A stretch of 64,000 nt of DNA from Burkholderiales bacterium 8X (GCA_902506565.1 LR732703.1:4718375-4782374), one strand, 5' to 3'; positions 25,043 to 34,425 are shown, counted from the stretch's first letter. Notes: a model not told the origin generated them from the sequence alone. Numbers and translations: made by a program.

Positions 25043-26206
25043 ATGCGCGCAGCCCCGACCCCATCGCTTTCTTCGCGCGCGCAGTCGCAGCGCGGCATTT
25101 CGCTGATCGAGATGATGGTCGGCGTGGCCATCGGCATCCTGTGCGTGCTGGTGATCCTGCAGCTGCTCACGGCCTGGGAATCGCGCAAGCGCACCGCCAC
25201 CTCCGGCAGCGGCGCGCAGATGAGCGGCACGCTGGCGCAGTTCACGCTCGACCGCGACCTGCGGCTGGCCGGCTACGGCTTCGGCACCGCCACCAACGAC
25301 GTGATGGGCTGCACCGTCGGCGCCTTCAATACGGAACGCTCGGCCGGCAACAGCTTCAACTTCGCGCTGCGGCCGGTGCAGATCACCAAGGGCGCGGACG
25401 ACGGCCCGGACGAGATCCGCGTGCTTTACGGCAACTCGGCCTACTTCGTCGCCAGCCAGCCGGTGACCGGCGCGGCCGCCATCACCAAGACGCTCAAGTC
25501 GCGCGAGGGCTTCAACCTGGGCGACCGGGTGCTGATGACCGGCAACACGCCGATGAACTGCGAGCTGCTCGAGGTGACCGGCTATTCGATCGCCGACACC
25601 TTCACCATCGAGCACGAGGCCGGCAAGACTTACATCGGCGCGGGCGGCGTCGCCAAGAACTCGACCATGAACAAGGTCGGCGGCACCGGCACGCTCTTCA
25701 CCAAGGGCCGGGTGTTCAACCTCGGCCCGTCGCCGGTCTTGAGCGTTTGGAAGGCGAACCCGCTCACCGGCACGCTGAGCCGCTTCAACTGGCTGAACGA
25801 GGACGACACCGGCGCCGTCGAAGTGTCGTCCGACGTGGTGAGCCTCAAGGCGCAATACGGCATCGACGCCAACGCCAACGGCATGGTCGAGGTCGGCGAG
25901 TGGACCGACACCACCACCGCCGCCACCGACTGGACCAAGGTGCTGGCGGTGCGCTTCGCGATCCTGGTACGCAGCAAGCAGTTCGAGCGCCCGGTGACCA
26001 ACGGCGGCGTGTCCACCGCCGTGACGCCGACCGCGCCCACCTGGGCCAACGGCGCCTTCGTGCTCAAGAACGTCGACCAGACCGCCGATTCGGGCAGCTC
26101 CGCGATCGCGGGCGCCGCCGCGGCCAACAACTGGCGCAACTACCGCTACCGGGTCTACGAAGGCATCGTGCCCTTGCGCAACATGATCTGGGGGACCGCG
26201 CCATGA
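25043..26206 (+). CDS. pilW: Minor pilin PilW (set 2)
   Basis: The 387-residue protein has leader MRAAPTPSLSSRAQSQRG, then ISLIEMMVGVAIGILCVLVILQLLTAW with E5. DRDLRLAGYGFGTATNDV and the late SSDVVSLKAQYGIDANANG segment are typical PilW features. Like other GspJ-type proteins it is much longer than the major pilin. The stop overlaps the pilX start by four bases. It would form the tip complex with PilV, PilX and the very large PilY1 downstream. Confidence 0.9.
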   Translation: MRAAPTPSLSSRAQSQRGISLIEMMVGVAIGILCVLVILQLLTAWESRKRTATSGSGAQMSGTLAQFTLDRDLRLAGYGFGTATNDVMGCTVGAFNTERSAGNSFNFALRPVQITKGADDGPDEIRVLYGNSAYFVASQPVTGAAAITKTLKSREGFNLGDRVLMTGNTPMNCELLEVTGYSIADTFTIEHEAGKTYIGAGGVAKNSTMNKVGGTGTLFTKGRVFNLGPSPVLSVWKANPLTGTLSRFNWLNEDDTGAVEVSSDVVSLKAQYGIDANANGMVEVGEWTDTTTAATDWTKVLAVRFAILVRSKQFERPVTNGGVSTAVTPTAPTWANGAFVLKNVDQTADSGSSAIAGAAAANNWRNYRYRVYEGIVPLRNMIWGTAP

Positions 26207-26850
26207 CGGCAGCTTTCTCTTCGGGCGGCCGGCCCGCCCTGCCGGCCTCGCCAGGCCATCGCCGCTCGCTTCAGAGCCGCCGCGCTCGCCCCGTCGCCCA
26301 GCGCGGCGTGGTGCTGATCGTGGCGCTGGTCGTGCTGGTCGTGATGATGCTGGCGGGCCTCCTGATGCTGCGCTCGACCGGCTCCGGCGTCGAGGTGGCC
26401 GGCAACATCGGCTTCAAGCAGAACGCGACCTCGCTCGGCGACCTCGGCGTGGAGGCCGGCCGGGCCTATCTCATGACCTTCGGCGCGAGCGCGGTTCCGC
26501 TCGACGACGACAGCCCCGGCAACGCCTACTTCGCGAGCTGGAACGCCACCTTCGACCCCAAGACCTACAACTGGGACGCGACCAACGCGGCCAAGGAAGT
26601 CGCGACCGACGACGGCACCGGCAACCGGGTCCGCTACGTCATCCATCGGCTTTGCAGCCTGGCCGGCCCGACCACCGGACCCGGACAACAGTGCGCGATT
26701 CCGGACCCCGGCAACGCGCTCGGATGTGGCGGCGGCGGTGCCGGCGCCAGCGGCGCGGCCTGCCCGACCGGCTATCCGTACTACCGAATCACCTCACGCG
26801 TCGACGGGCCTCGCGCCACCGTCAGCTACGTGCAGGTGATCTTGTATTGA
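26203..26850 (+). CDS. pilX: Minor pilin PilX (set 2)
   Basis: The 215-residue protein has a basic leader ending AQRG, then VVLIVALVVLVVMMLAGLLMLRSTGSGVEVAGNIGFKQNAT, the classic PilX N-terminal pattern. E5 is absent, as expected for this GspK-like tip pilin. A Gly/Cys-rich stretch (CAIPDPGNALGCGGGGAGASGAAC) precedes the C-terminal YYRITSRVDGPRATVSYVQ, which is diagnostic for the family. It ends 14 bases before pilY1, whose ribosome site GGGAGGAG lies in that gap. Confidence 0.9.
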   Translation: MTAAFSSGGRPALPASPGHRRSLQSRRARPVAQRGVVLIVALVVLVVMMLAGLLMLRSTGSGVEVAGNIGFKQNATSLGDLGVEAGRAYLMTFGASAVPLDDDSPGNAYFASWNATFDPKTYNWDATNAAKEVATDDGTGNRVRYVIHRLCSLAGPTTGPGQQCAIPDPGNALGCGGGGAGASGAACPTGYPYYRITSRVDGPRATVSYVQVILY

Positions 26851-26864
26851 GGGAGGAGAAGAAC

Positions 26865-29800
26865 ATGCCCCGCATTCATCGAACCGCCGCCGCCGCGCTC
26901 GCCGCGGCTTTCGTCTTGACGGGCATCGCCCTCGACCAGGCCGTCGCCGCGCCCACCGAATTGGCCAACGTGCCGATTGCCGGCGTCGGCCAGTCGACGC
27001 CCAAGCCGAACATCATGCTGCTGATGGACACGTCGCGCTCGATGGGCTTCACGCACATGCCGGACGAGCTGGAGCCGCCGAGCCAGTACACGTTGTCGGT
27101 CGGCTATCGCAGCGCGCAGTGCAACTCGCTCTACTACGACCCGGGCAAGCTCTACCAGCTGCCGAAGGACGCATCCGGCGCGTTCCTGCCGATGCCGGCC
27201 TTCGCCGGCGCGCGCTACGACACCTACTCGGCGACCAACACCACCACGGTCGACCTCGGCGCCAAGTTCCGCGCCTACGACCGCAACACCCGCCAGTTGT
27301 CGGTCGCCAACAGCGCCGAAGATGCCGAGCAACCGGCCTACTACTACCAGTTCGTCAACGGCTCGAACGCTTCGCCGGCACTGGCTTACTCCGCGGCGCC
27401 CTGCACCGACCAGGAAGCCGTCCTGTTCCCGGCGGGTGGCACGCCGACCTCGCTGATGACCGCCACCAGCAGCGGCGGCCAGTGGAGGCGCAAGCAAGTC
27501 ACGGCAGCCTCCGGCACCGGCCCGGCCGGCGCCGACGAGCGGCAGAACTTCGCCATCTGGTACACGTACTACCGCACCCGCATGGCGATGGTGAAGAGCA
27601 GCGTGAGCCTGGCCTTCAACCCGCTGACCGAGCGCTTCCGGGTCGGCGTGGTCAGCATGAATCCGCTCAACGATTCGACCAATGCCGAAAGCGGCGTCGC
27701 CGCCTCCAAGTACCTGGCGATCCAGGACTTCGACACGGTGCAGCGCGGCCTGTGGTTCAAGAAGGTGTTCGAGCAGCAGCCCGACGGCTCGTCGCCGGCG
27801 CGCGAAGGCCTGGCCCGGGTCGGCCGCCACTACGCCGGCCGCTTCGACGGCATCAACCAGGGCATGACGCCCGATCCGGTGAAGAACAGCTGCCAGCAGA
27901 ACTTCACCATCATGACCACCGACGGCTACTGGAACACTGCGGCCGAGACCCGCGGCCCGGTCGGGCTGGACGGCGTCACGCTGGTCGGCCAGCAGGACGG
28001 CAACCTGACGCCCAAGAGCAGCCTCGACCGCAACAACCCGAACCAGTACTCGCATCGCCCGATCTGGGACGGCTCGACCTCGGGCAGCCGCACCGACGTC
28101 AACCGGCTGGAGCAATCGCGCTACACGCCCTGCGACACCAACGAGTACTACCGGACCACCTCGGTCATGCGCTCCTCGACCACCAAGGTCGTGCAACGCT
28201 CGCAGAGCCTGAGCTTCACCCTGTCGCAGACCTACATGTCGACGGCGCAAAGCCGCATGAGCACCTCGCGGCCGACCCAGACCACGACCACCGAGACCCA
28301 GCAGACCAGGCAGCGCCTGTCGAGCACGCAGTACCAGACGCAGTCGACCCGCCAGGATTTCAAGACCACCACGTGGTTCGGCCAGGGCACCCGCACCATC
28401 TACGAGAAGACCTCGCAGAACCTGCAGACCACCAGCAGCTACGCGCTGATGACCCAGGTCCGCCGCGACCAGCGCACCGTGCAGATGTTCCAGAGCCAGC
28501 GCACGCCCACGGCCAGCACCACCCAGACCCTGCGCAGCACCTCGCAGCAACTGGCCTCGACCAGCCAGCTGCGCCGCACCGACACCACGGTGATGCGCAG
28601 CACCACGCAGCCGGTGCGCAGCACCTCGGTGCTGCAGGTCAGCACCCGCCGCGAAGCCGAGCGCACCCAGCAATGGCTGGAGTACAACGGCCGCACCGAA
28701 CGCACGCTGCCGGTCGCCTCGTGCACCAACGGCGGCGACATCACCTGCATCAGCCTGGTGACGGGCCCGACGCCGGTTGCGGCCTGCAGCCCGCAGACCG
28801 CCGCGGCCGGCAACGACTACGTGACCCGCACCTGCGATGCGCCGACCCTGAACGGGCCGACGCCGACCGGCTCCTGCGCGCAGAGCTCGGCCAGCTCGTC
28901 GAACGGCTACGTCTGGACCACCTGCAACACCGCCACCACCGGCCCGGCGCCGGCGGCCAGCTGCTCGCCGCAGACCGGCAACGGCAGCAACGGCTACCTG
29001 ACCGTCACCTGCAGCACCAGTACCACGCCGCCGACGCTGGTCGGCTCCTGCACGGGCGGCACCGACAGCTCGACCTTCATCACCACCACCTGCACGCCGT
29101 CGAGCACCTCGACGCCGGTCGCGAGCTGCTCGTCCGCAGCCGCGAGCGCGCCGAACTACATCACCTCGACCTGCGGCACCGCCACCACCACCGACGTGCC
29201 GGTGGCCTCGTGCTCGGCCTCGGGCGCGAGCAGCAACAACAACTACACCGCCACCACCTGCCGGACGGTCACCACCGGTCCGACGGCGGCCGCATCCTGC
29301 GGGACCGCAGCGGCCGACGGCTCGAACGGCTACACCGCTACCAGCTGCACGCCGGTCAACAACAACAACGTGCCGGTCGCTTCCTGCACCGCCTCCGGCC
29401 CCACGGCCAACAACGGCTACACCACGACCACCTGCGGCAGCACGCCGGTATCCGGACCCACGCTCGTGGCGAGTTGCGCCGCGCAGCCCGCGTCCGGCAC
29501 CAACGGCTTCGTCGAGACCACCTGCAATCCGACCACTTCCGCCTGGACGCCGAACGGTTCGTGCGCCGCCTCCGGCCCGACGACCCAGAACGGCCTGACC
29601 GCCACCGAGTGCACCAACGTCACGACCGTCAACTCGCAAGCCGTGCCGCTCGCGAGCTGCACCAACCAGACCGTCGGCGCGGTCACGACCAGCTGCGTGA
29701 TCGTGCCGCAGTCGACGGTGGCGGTGTCTTCCTGCACCCCCAACAGCACCGGCCCGGGCGTCATCACCTGCAGCCAGCCGACCAACGAAGTGGCGGTGCC

Positions 29801-32800
29801 CCAGTGCACGCCCGTCACCGCGAGCGCCCAGAACTCGTGGGTCACCAAGACCTGCCGCACGGTCGACGGCCCGCCCACCAACGTGCAGGCCTGCAGCAAC
29901 AACGCCGGCACCTATTGCACGCTTAACACGCAGAAGGTGGCGGTCGCGCCGAACACCTGTCAGTCGCAGAACCCGAACAACGGCAACGGCTATACGACGA
30001 TCGCCTGCACCAGCGAGACGACCGGCCCGACGAACGTGAGCTTTGGCAGTTGCAATCAAGTCACCGCCACCTCGGCGAGCAGCTGGAAGGCCACGACCTG
30101 CAACATCGTCGGCCCGACGACGCCGACGCCGGTGCAAAGCTGCAACAACAACAACGGGACCACGGGCACTTTCGTCAAGACGGTCTGCACCGACAACAAC
30201 AGCGCCGTCCAGCGTGTCGACCCCGGGAGCTGCACCAACCGTAACGCGACCAACGGCAACGACTGGACCTCCACCGTCTGCACGCCGAGCTCCAACACGG
30301 TCAACGTCGGCGTCGGTGCCTGCAATGCGCAGCAGGCGAGGAACAACAACGGCTGGACCCGCATCACCTGCAACAACGCGACCACCGGACCGACCTACGT
30401 CGCCCCCGGCACCTGCGTGCCCGGTACCGACGCCAACGGCGTGACCACCACCTGCGACGACGTCAACACCGGCCCGACCGCGGTCGCGAGCTGCACGCCC
30501 GGCACCGACGCGACCACCAAGAAGGTCACGAGCTGCAACACCAACACCACGGCGCCGACGCAGCAAGCCATCGGCACGACCTGTACCGACATCGCGCCGA
30601 GCGGCAGCAACTTCTACGTCAAGAAGACCTGCAACAGCGTGGACGTATCGACCACCGTGCCGGCCGGCACCTGCGCACCGAGCCCGCTGGGCGTCCAGCC
30701 GGTGGTGAGCTGCAGCACCGTGACCACGCCGCCGGTGGCCGTGGGTTCGTGCGCTGCCGGCACCGACGCGGGCAACATCACCACGGTCTGCACGCCCGAG
30801 GTGGTCGGCCCCGAGAAGGTGGCCAGCTGCACGGCCGTGCAGCCGAGCGGAAGCAACGGCTTCCAGACCGTGAGCTGCGCTCCGATCCAGGGCGTCAAGG
30901 TGCAGACCAAGACCCGCACCATCACCACCACCTCGATGGTCAGCGGCAGCGAAGTCATCGAAGGTACCGGCGTGTCGCAAACGCCGGTGGACACCAACTG
31001 GACCGACGTCGGCGGCATCTGCTACGTCGCGCCGCAATCCCCGCCGCTCATCGACACCTCCACCGACTGGAAGCAGTCCACCGCCGGCATGCCGAACGGC
31101 TGCACCGGCTGGCCCTGCCTCGGCACGGTCGACACCAGCAAGGCGATCGCCGGCAGCATCAACTCGCTGGCGGACGTCGCGCAGTACTACTACGTGACCG
31201 ACCTGCGGCCGAACCCGACCAATCCGGACGTCTCGAAGAACGACGTGCCCAAGCTCGGCTCGGGTGCCGAGGACGACCGCGCGCCCTGGCAGCACATGAC
31301 CACCTTCGTGCTCGGTCTCGGTGTCTCGGGCAAGCTCGAATTCCGCCCGGACTACAAGAGCGCGCTGAGCGGCGACTATTCGAAGATCCGCAGCTACGAG
31401 AACACGCCCGCGCTCAACTGGCCGGTGTGGCCGACCAGCGCCAACCTCGGACCGCTTGCCTACAACGACCCGAAATCGATCGACGACTACTGGCACACCG
31501 CCGTCAACGGCCGCGGCAAGTTCTTCAGCGCCAAGGATCCGGATTCGGTGGTGCAGGGCCTGCGCGACGCGCTGGCCGGCATCGATGCGCAAGCCGGCGC
31601 CGGCGCCGGTGCGGCGACCTCGAACCTGGCGCCGATCTCCGGTGACAACTTCGTCTACTCGGGCAGCTTCACGAGCTCGGAATGGACCGGGGACCTGCAG
31701 GCGCAGGAGATCGACCTCGCCAACAAGACCGTGTCGACCAGCATCAAGTGGTCGGCCCGCACGGCGCTCGATCTCGCGACCGGCCTGGAGTGCGACAACC
31801 GCACGATCTTCACGCGCAACCCGGCCAATGGCGCCAAGATCGACTTCAGCTGGAACAGCTATGCCTGCGGCTCGGACGGCAATCGCAGCGGCAGCGCCAA
31901 GAGCGGCCTCACCACCGCGCTGCAGAGCTACTTCAGCGATGCCAACGTGCTCGGCGGCCCGGCCGGCTGGAGCCAGTACCCGCTGATGACCGACGGCTCC
32001 GCCGGCACGGTCGACCAGCGCACCGCCTCGCGCGGCGCCAACCTGGTCAACTTCCTGCGCGGCCAGCGCGGTCTCGAAGGCTTCGCCACCAACAAGATCG
32101 ACAAGCTCTATCGCAGCCGCACCCACGTGCTCGGCGACATCGTCCATTCGCAGGCCGCCTACGTGCGGGCGCCGTCGCTGAACTACCAGGACCCCGGCTA
32201 CGCGAACTTCAAGACCACCAATGCCGACCGCACGCCGATGGTCTACGTGGGCGCCAACGACGGCATGCTGCACGCCTTCTATGCGCCGCAGAAGGCGACC
32301 GACCCCAACTACCTCAAGGCGGGCCAGGAGGCCTGGGCCTACGTGCCGACGCCGACCATGTCCAAGTTGTGGAAGCTGGCCGATGCCAACTATGCGGACA
32401 AGCACATCTTTACGGTCGACGGTTCGCCGGTGACCGGCGACGTGCGCGGCAGCGCGACCGACAGCTGGCGCTCGATCCTGGTGGGCGGCTTCGGCGCCGG
32501 CGGCAGCGGCTACTACGCGCTCGACATCACCAACCCGGCCGCGCCGACGCCGATGTGGGAATTCAGCGAAGGCGCCTGCGCCAGCAACCCGGTCGGCGCC
32601 ACCGCGGATTGCAACATGGGCTTGAGCTTCGGCCGGCCGATCATCACCAAGCTCACCAACGGCAAGTGGGTGGTCATCGTCAACTCGGGCTACAACAACG
32701 TCACGGCCTCGGGCTCGGACGGCCGCGGCTACCTCTTCGTGCTGGACGCGATCACCGGGCAGATGATCTCGCGCATCAGCACCGGTGTCGGCAGCACCGG

Positions 32801-33626
32801 CACGCCGAGCAACCTGGCCGAGCTCAACTTCTTCGTCAACAACATGGCCTACGACAACACCGCGCAGCGCGTGTACGGCGGCGACATGCTGGGCAACATC
32901 TGGCGCTTCGACATCAACGACATCATCGCGCCGGCCGGCCGCGAAGCGACGCTCCTGGGCACGGCCCGCGACTCGGGCGGCAAGGCCCAGCCGATCACCA
33001 CGCGGGTCGAACTCGCCGAGGTGAGCGGCAGCACGATGGTGCTGGTCGGCACGGGGCGCCTGCTGGCCTCGGTCGACCTGGTCGACACCAGTGCGCAGAC
33101 GGTCTACGGCATCAAGGACGGCTTGAGCGCCACCTCGCCCGTGTATTCGAACCTGCGCACCGCGCTCAAGCCGCTGCGCCTGACGCAGACCGGCACCGGC
33201 GCGAGCGCCACCCGCACTGTCGCCTGCGCGGCGGCGACCGTGGGCGATTGTTCGAGCGCGAACGGCTGGTACATCGACCTGCCGGACAGCGGCGAGCGGG
33301 TCAACGTCGAGATGCAGAGCCTGCTGGGCACGCTGGTGTTCGCGACCAACGTGCCGAGCGATACCTTGTGCGCCATCGGCGGTTCGAGCTGGCTGAACTA
33401 CGTCAACCTGATCAACGGCGAACCGGTGGCCACCAGCCCCGACGGCGTGGCCTCGGTGCCGTACTACACCAACTCGATCGTGGTCGGCCGCGGCGCGGTG
33501 CGCATCGGCGACGGCTACTACGACCTGGGCGTCGGCAGCGAGGACGTGAAGGTGCTCAAGCGCTTCCACGTCGGCAGCCCGCCGCCGCAAGGCAAGCGCA
33601 TCAGCTGGCGCGAAATCGTGCAGTGA
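26865..33626 (+). CDS. pilY1: Giant PilY1-type adhesin with split VWA domain and Cys-rich repeat array (set 2)
   Basis: This 2253-residue secreted protein is roughly twice the usual PilY1 length. A signal peptide (1-29) ends in AVAA. A von Willebrand A domain begins at about 48 with the MIDAS motif DTSRS at 55-59, and continues to FTIMTTDGYWN near 345-355. The domain is then interrupted by a Ser/Thr/Gln/Arg-rich segment (about 430-610) and 26 degenerate units of about 28 residues with one Cys pair each (about 616-1344). The rest of the VWA fold seems to resume afterwards (LADVAQYYYVTDLR, HMTTFVLGLGVSG). The C-terminal PilC beta-propeller (about 1590-2250) has MVYVGANDGMLHAFYAP and ILVGGFGAGGSGYYALDITNP. 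Role: pilus-tip adhesin and probable surface sensor. The reading frame is continuous, so the insert is coding. Confidence 0.95.
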   Translation: MPRIHRTAAAALAAAFVLTGIALDQAVAAPTELANVPIAGVGQSTPKPNIMLLMDTSRSMGFTHMPDELEPPSQYTLSVGYRSAQCNSLYYDPGKLYQLPKDASGAFLPMPAFAGARYDTYSATNTTTVDLGAKFRAYDRNTRQLSVANSAEDAEQPAYYYQFVNGSNASPALAYSAAPCTDQEAVLFPAGGTPTSLMTATSSGGQWRRKQVTAASGTGPAGADERQNFAIWYTYYRTRMAMVKSSVSLAFNPLTERFRVGVVSMNPLNDSTNAESGVAASKYLAIQDFDTVQRGLWFKKVFEQQPDGSSPAREGLARVGRHYAGRFDGINQGMTPDPVKNSCQQNFTIMTTDGYWNTAAETRGPVGLDGVTLVGQQDGNLTPKSSLDRNNPNQYSHRPIWDGSTSGSRTDVNRLEQSRYTPCDTNEYYRTTSVMRSSTTKVVQRSQSLSFTLSQTYMSTAQSRMSTSRPTQTTTTETQQTRQRLSSTQYQTQSTRQDFKTTTWFGQGTRTIYEKTSQNLQTTSSYALMTQVRRDQRTVQMFQSQRTPTASTTQTLRSTSQQLASTSQLRRTDTTVMRSTTQPVRSTSVLQVSTRREAERTQQWLEYNGRTERTLPVASCTNGGDITCISLVTGPTPVAACSPQTAAAGNDYVTRTCDAPTLNGPTPTGSCAQSSASSSNGYVWTTCNTATTGPAPAASCSPQTGNGSNGYLTVTCSTSTTPPTLVGSCTGGTDSSTFITTTCTPSSTSTPVASCSSAAASAPNYITSTCGTATTTDVPVASCSASGASSNNNYTATTCRTVTTGPTAAASCGTAAADGSNGYTATSCTPVNNNNVPVASCTASGPTANNGYTTTTCGSTPVSGPTLVASCAAQPASGTNGFVETTCNPTTSAWTPNGSCAASGPTTQNGLTATECTNVTTVNSQAVPLASCTNQTVGAVTTSCVIVPQSTVAVSSCTPNSTGPGVITCSQPTNEVAVPQCTPVTASAQNSWVTKTCRTVDGPPTNVQACSNNAGTYCTLNTQKVAVAPNTCQSQNPNNGNGYTTIACTSETTGPTNVSFGSCNQVTATSASSWKATTCNIVGPTTPTPVQSCNNNNGTTGTFVKTVCTDNNSAVQRVDPGSCTNRNATNGNDWTSTVCTPSSNTVNVGVGACNAQQARNNNGWTRITCNNATTGPTYVAPGTCVPGTDANGVTTTCDDVNTGPTAVASCTPGTDATTKKVTSCNTNTTAPTQQAIGTTCTDIAPSGSNFYVKKTCNSVDVSTTVPAGTCAPSPLGVQPVVSCSTVTTPPVAVGSCAAGTDAGNITTVCTPEVVGPEKVASCTAVQPSGSNGFQTVSCAPIQGVKVQTKTRTITTTSMVSGSEVIEGTGVSQTPVDTNWTDVGGICYVAPQSPPLIDTSTDWKQSTAGMPNGCTGWPCLGTVDTSKAIAGSINSLADVAQYYYVTDLRPNPTNPDVSKNDVPKLGSGAEDDRAPWQHMTTFVLGLGVSGKLEFRPDYKSALSGDYSKIRSYENTPALNWPVWPTSANLGPLAYNDPKSIDDYWHTAVNGRGKFFSAKDPDSVVQGLRDALAGIDAQAGAGAGAATSNLAPISGDNFVYSGSFTSSEWTGDLQAQEIDLANKTVSTSIKWSARTALDLATGLECDNRTIFTRNPANGAKIDFSWNSYACGSDGNRSGSAKSGLTTALQSYFSDANVLGGPAGWSQYPLMTDGSAGTVDQRTASRGANLVNFLRGQRGLEGFATNKIDKLYRSRTHVLGDIVHSQAAYVRAPSLNYQDPGYANFKTTNADRTPMVYVGANDGMLHAFYAPQKATDPNYLKAGQEAWAYVPTPTMSKLWKLADANYADKHIFTVDGSPVTGDVRGSATDSWRSILVGGFGAGGSGYYALDITNPAAPTPMWEFSEGACASNPVGATADCNMGLSFGRPIITKLTNGKWVVIVNSGYNNVTASGSDGRGYLFVLDAITGQMISRISTGVGSTGTPSNLAELNFFVNNMAYDNTAQRVYGGDMLGNIWRFDINDIIAPAGREATLLGTARDSGGKAQPITTRVELAEVSGSTMVLVGTGRLLASVDLVDTSAQTVYGIKDGLSATSPVYSNLRTALKPLRLTQTGTGASATRTVACAAATVGDCSSANGWYIDLPDSGERVNVEMQSLLGTLVFATNVPSDTLCAIGGSSWLNYVNLINGEPVATSPDGVASVPYYTNSIVVGRGAVRIGDGYYDLGVGSEDVKVLKRFHVGSPPPQGKRISWREIVQ
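28150..28708 (+). repeat. Coding Ser/Thr/Gln/Arg-rich repeat segment of the second PilY1
   Basis: About 185 residues are dominated by S, T, Q and R with short recurring pieces such as RSTTQ, RSTSQ, MSTSR and QSTRQ. There is almost no Gly, Pro or Cys. The composition suggests an extended beta or stalk-like region, quite different from the Cys-rich array that follows it. Periodicity is loose, about 16-20 residues. Confidence 0.7.
28709..30897 (+). repeat. Array of 26 Cys-pair repeats inside the second PilY1
   Basis: Each unit follows the rough pattern TTGPTxVASC-(10 to 18 residues, often with NGY)-TTC. I count 26 units and 52 cysteines over 729 residues, with one C...C pair per unit and GPT/VASC as the best-kept boundary. 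Unit length varies from about 22 to 32 residues. DNA identity between units is low, so this is an old, diversified array, not a fresh tandem duplication. Confidence 0.85.
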
Positions 33627-33637
33627 GGCGCTGGCGG

Positions 33638-34414
33638 ATGGATGACCGCGCGCTGTCGGCAGCGGTGGTCGGATCGGTGGGGCTCCACCTGGCGGTGGCG
33701 ATCGGCGTGATGCAGGGGGCGTCGGGCTCTCGGCCGGCAGGCGCAGACCGGTCGGTGATTCGCGCGTACTGGGTGCAGGATTCGGCGGCCGCCAAGTTCA
33801 CGGCAGCGGCAGCGGCAGCGGCAACGGCAACGGCAACCTCGGCGAGCGAAGGTGCCGTGCGAGAGGCGACGCCGCAGCTGCAGAAGTCCGCTGCGGTCGA
33901 GCGAGGGTCGACGGTCGAGACCGAAAGCGGCGCGGCACGAGTCGAGCTGGAACCGAGACACGCACAGCGCGTGGCATCGTCCGCCGAGCGCTTTCCCGAG
34001 CGGGTGGGCAAGGCCGCCGAGCTTTCTGGGACAGCCAAGCCTGCCGAGGCAGGGGCGACCTCTGCGACCACCTCCAGCTACCTCTCACGCTCCGAGCTCG
34101 ACACTGCGCCCTCGCTGCTCGAAGACGTCTCGCCGATCTACCCGCCCGAAGCAGGGCTGCAGGAAGGCGTGGTGGTGCTGCGTCTTTCGATTGGCGCAAA
34201 CGGCAAGGTCGATCGGGTGGAAGTGATCAGCGCTCAACCTCCGGGCCTGTTCGATGCATCGGCCATCGCCGCCTTCGGGCAGGCGCGCTTCGAACCCGGC
34301 CGCCGGCTCGGCCTGCCGGTGCCGAGTCGCATGACCATCGAGGTGAGCTATGCGCCCGTCAATCGAGGCGCCGCGGTGTCGGGGCAGAGCGGCGGAGCCG
34401 GTCTGTCGCGCTGA
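33638..34414 (+). CDS. TonB-C-terminal-domain (energy transducer-like) protein
   Basis: The 258-residue protein has one N-terminal transmembrane segment (ALSAAVVGSVGLHLAVAIGVMQ). A low-complexity Ala/Thr and charged periplasmic linker (about 45-160) with a hexanucleotide-encoded AAAATATAT tract follows, then a TonB_C domain at the end: SPIYPPEAGLQEGVVVLRLSIGANGKVDRVEVI and FGQARFEPGRR. TonB-type proteins couple the inner-membrane ExbBD motor to outer-membrane receptors, but no ExbB, ExbD or receptor gene is nearby. It starts 11 bases after pilY1, so it is probably co-expressed with the pilus operon. An alternative GTG start at 33623 would overlap the pilY1 stop. Confidence 0.75.
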   Translation: MDDRALSAAVVGSVGLHLAVAIGVMQGASGSRPAGADRSVIRAYWVQDSAAAKFTAAAAAAATATATSASEGAVREATPQLQKSAAVERGSTVETESGAARVELEPRHAQRVASSAERFPERVGKAAELSGTAKPAEAGATSATTSSYLSRSELDTAPSLLEDVSPIYPPEAGLQEGVVVLRLSIGANGKVDRVEVISAQPPGLFDASAIAAFGQARFEPGRRLGLPVPSRMTIEVSYAPVNRGAAVSGQSGGAGLSR

Positions 34415-34425
34415 TCAACGACGCG

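Noticed and set aside
28709..30897. Possible CRISPR or satellite-like DNA repeat
   Set aside because: Repetition is seen only at protein level; DNA units are diverged and variable in length, with no conserved direct repeats or unique spacers and no cas genes.
26826..33590. A 2254-codon open frame antisense to the second pilY1
   Set aside because: It comes from third-position GC bias opposite a long real gene; its product is Arg/Ala/Gly/Val-rich with no domain, and the sense frame has clear PilY1 motifs. The same applies to the antisense frame at 15889-19395 and the +1 frame through the first pilY1.
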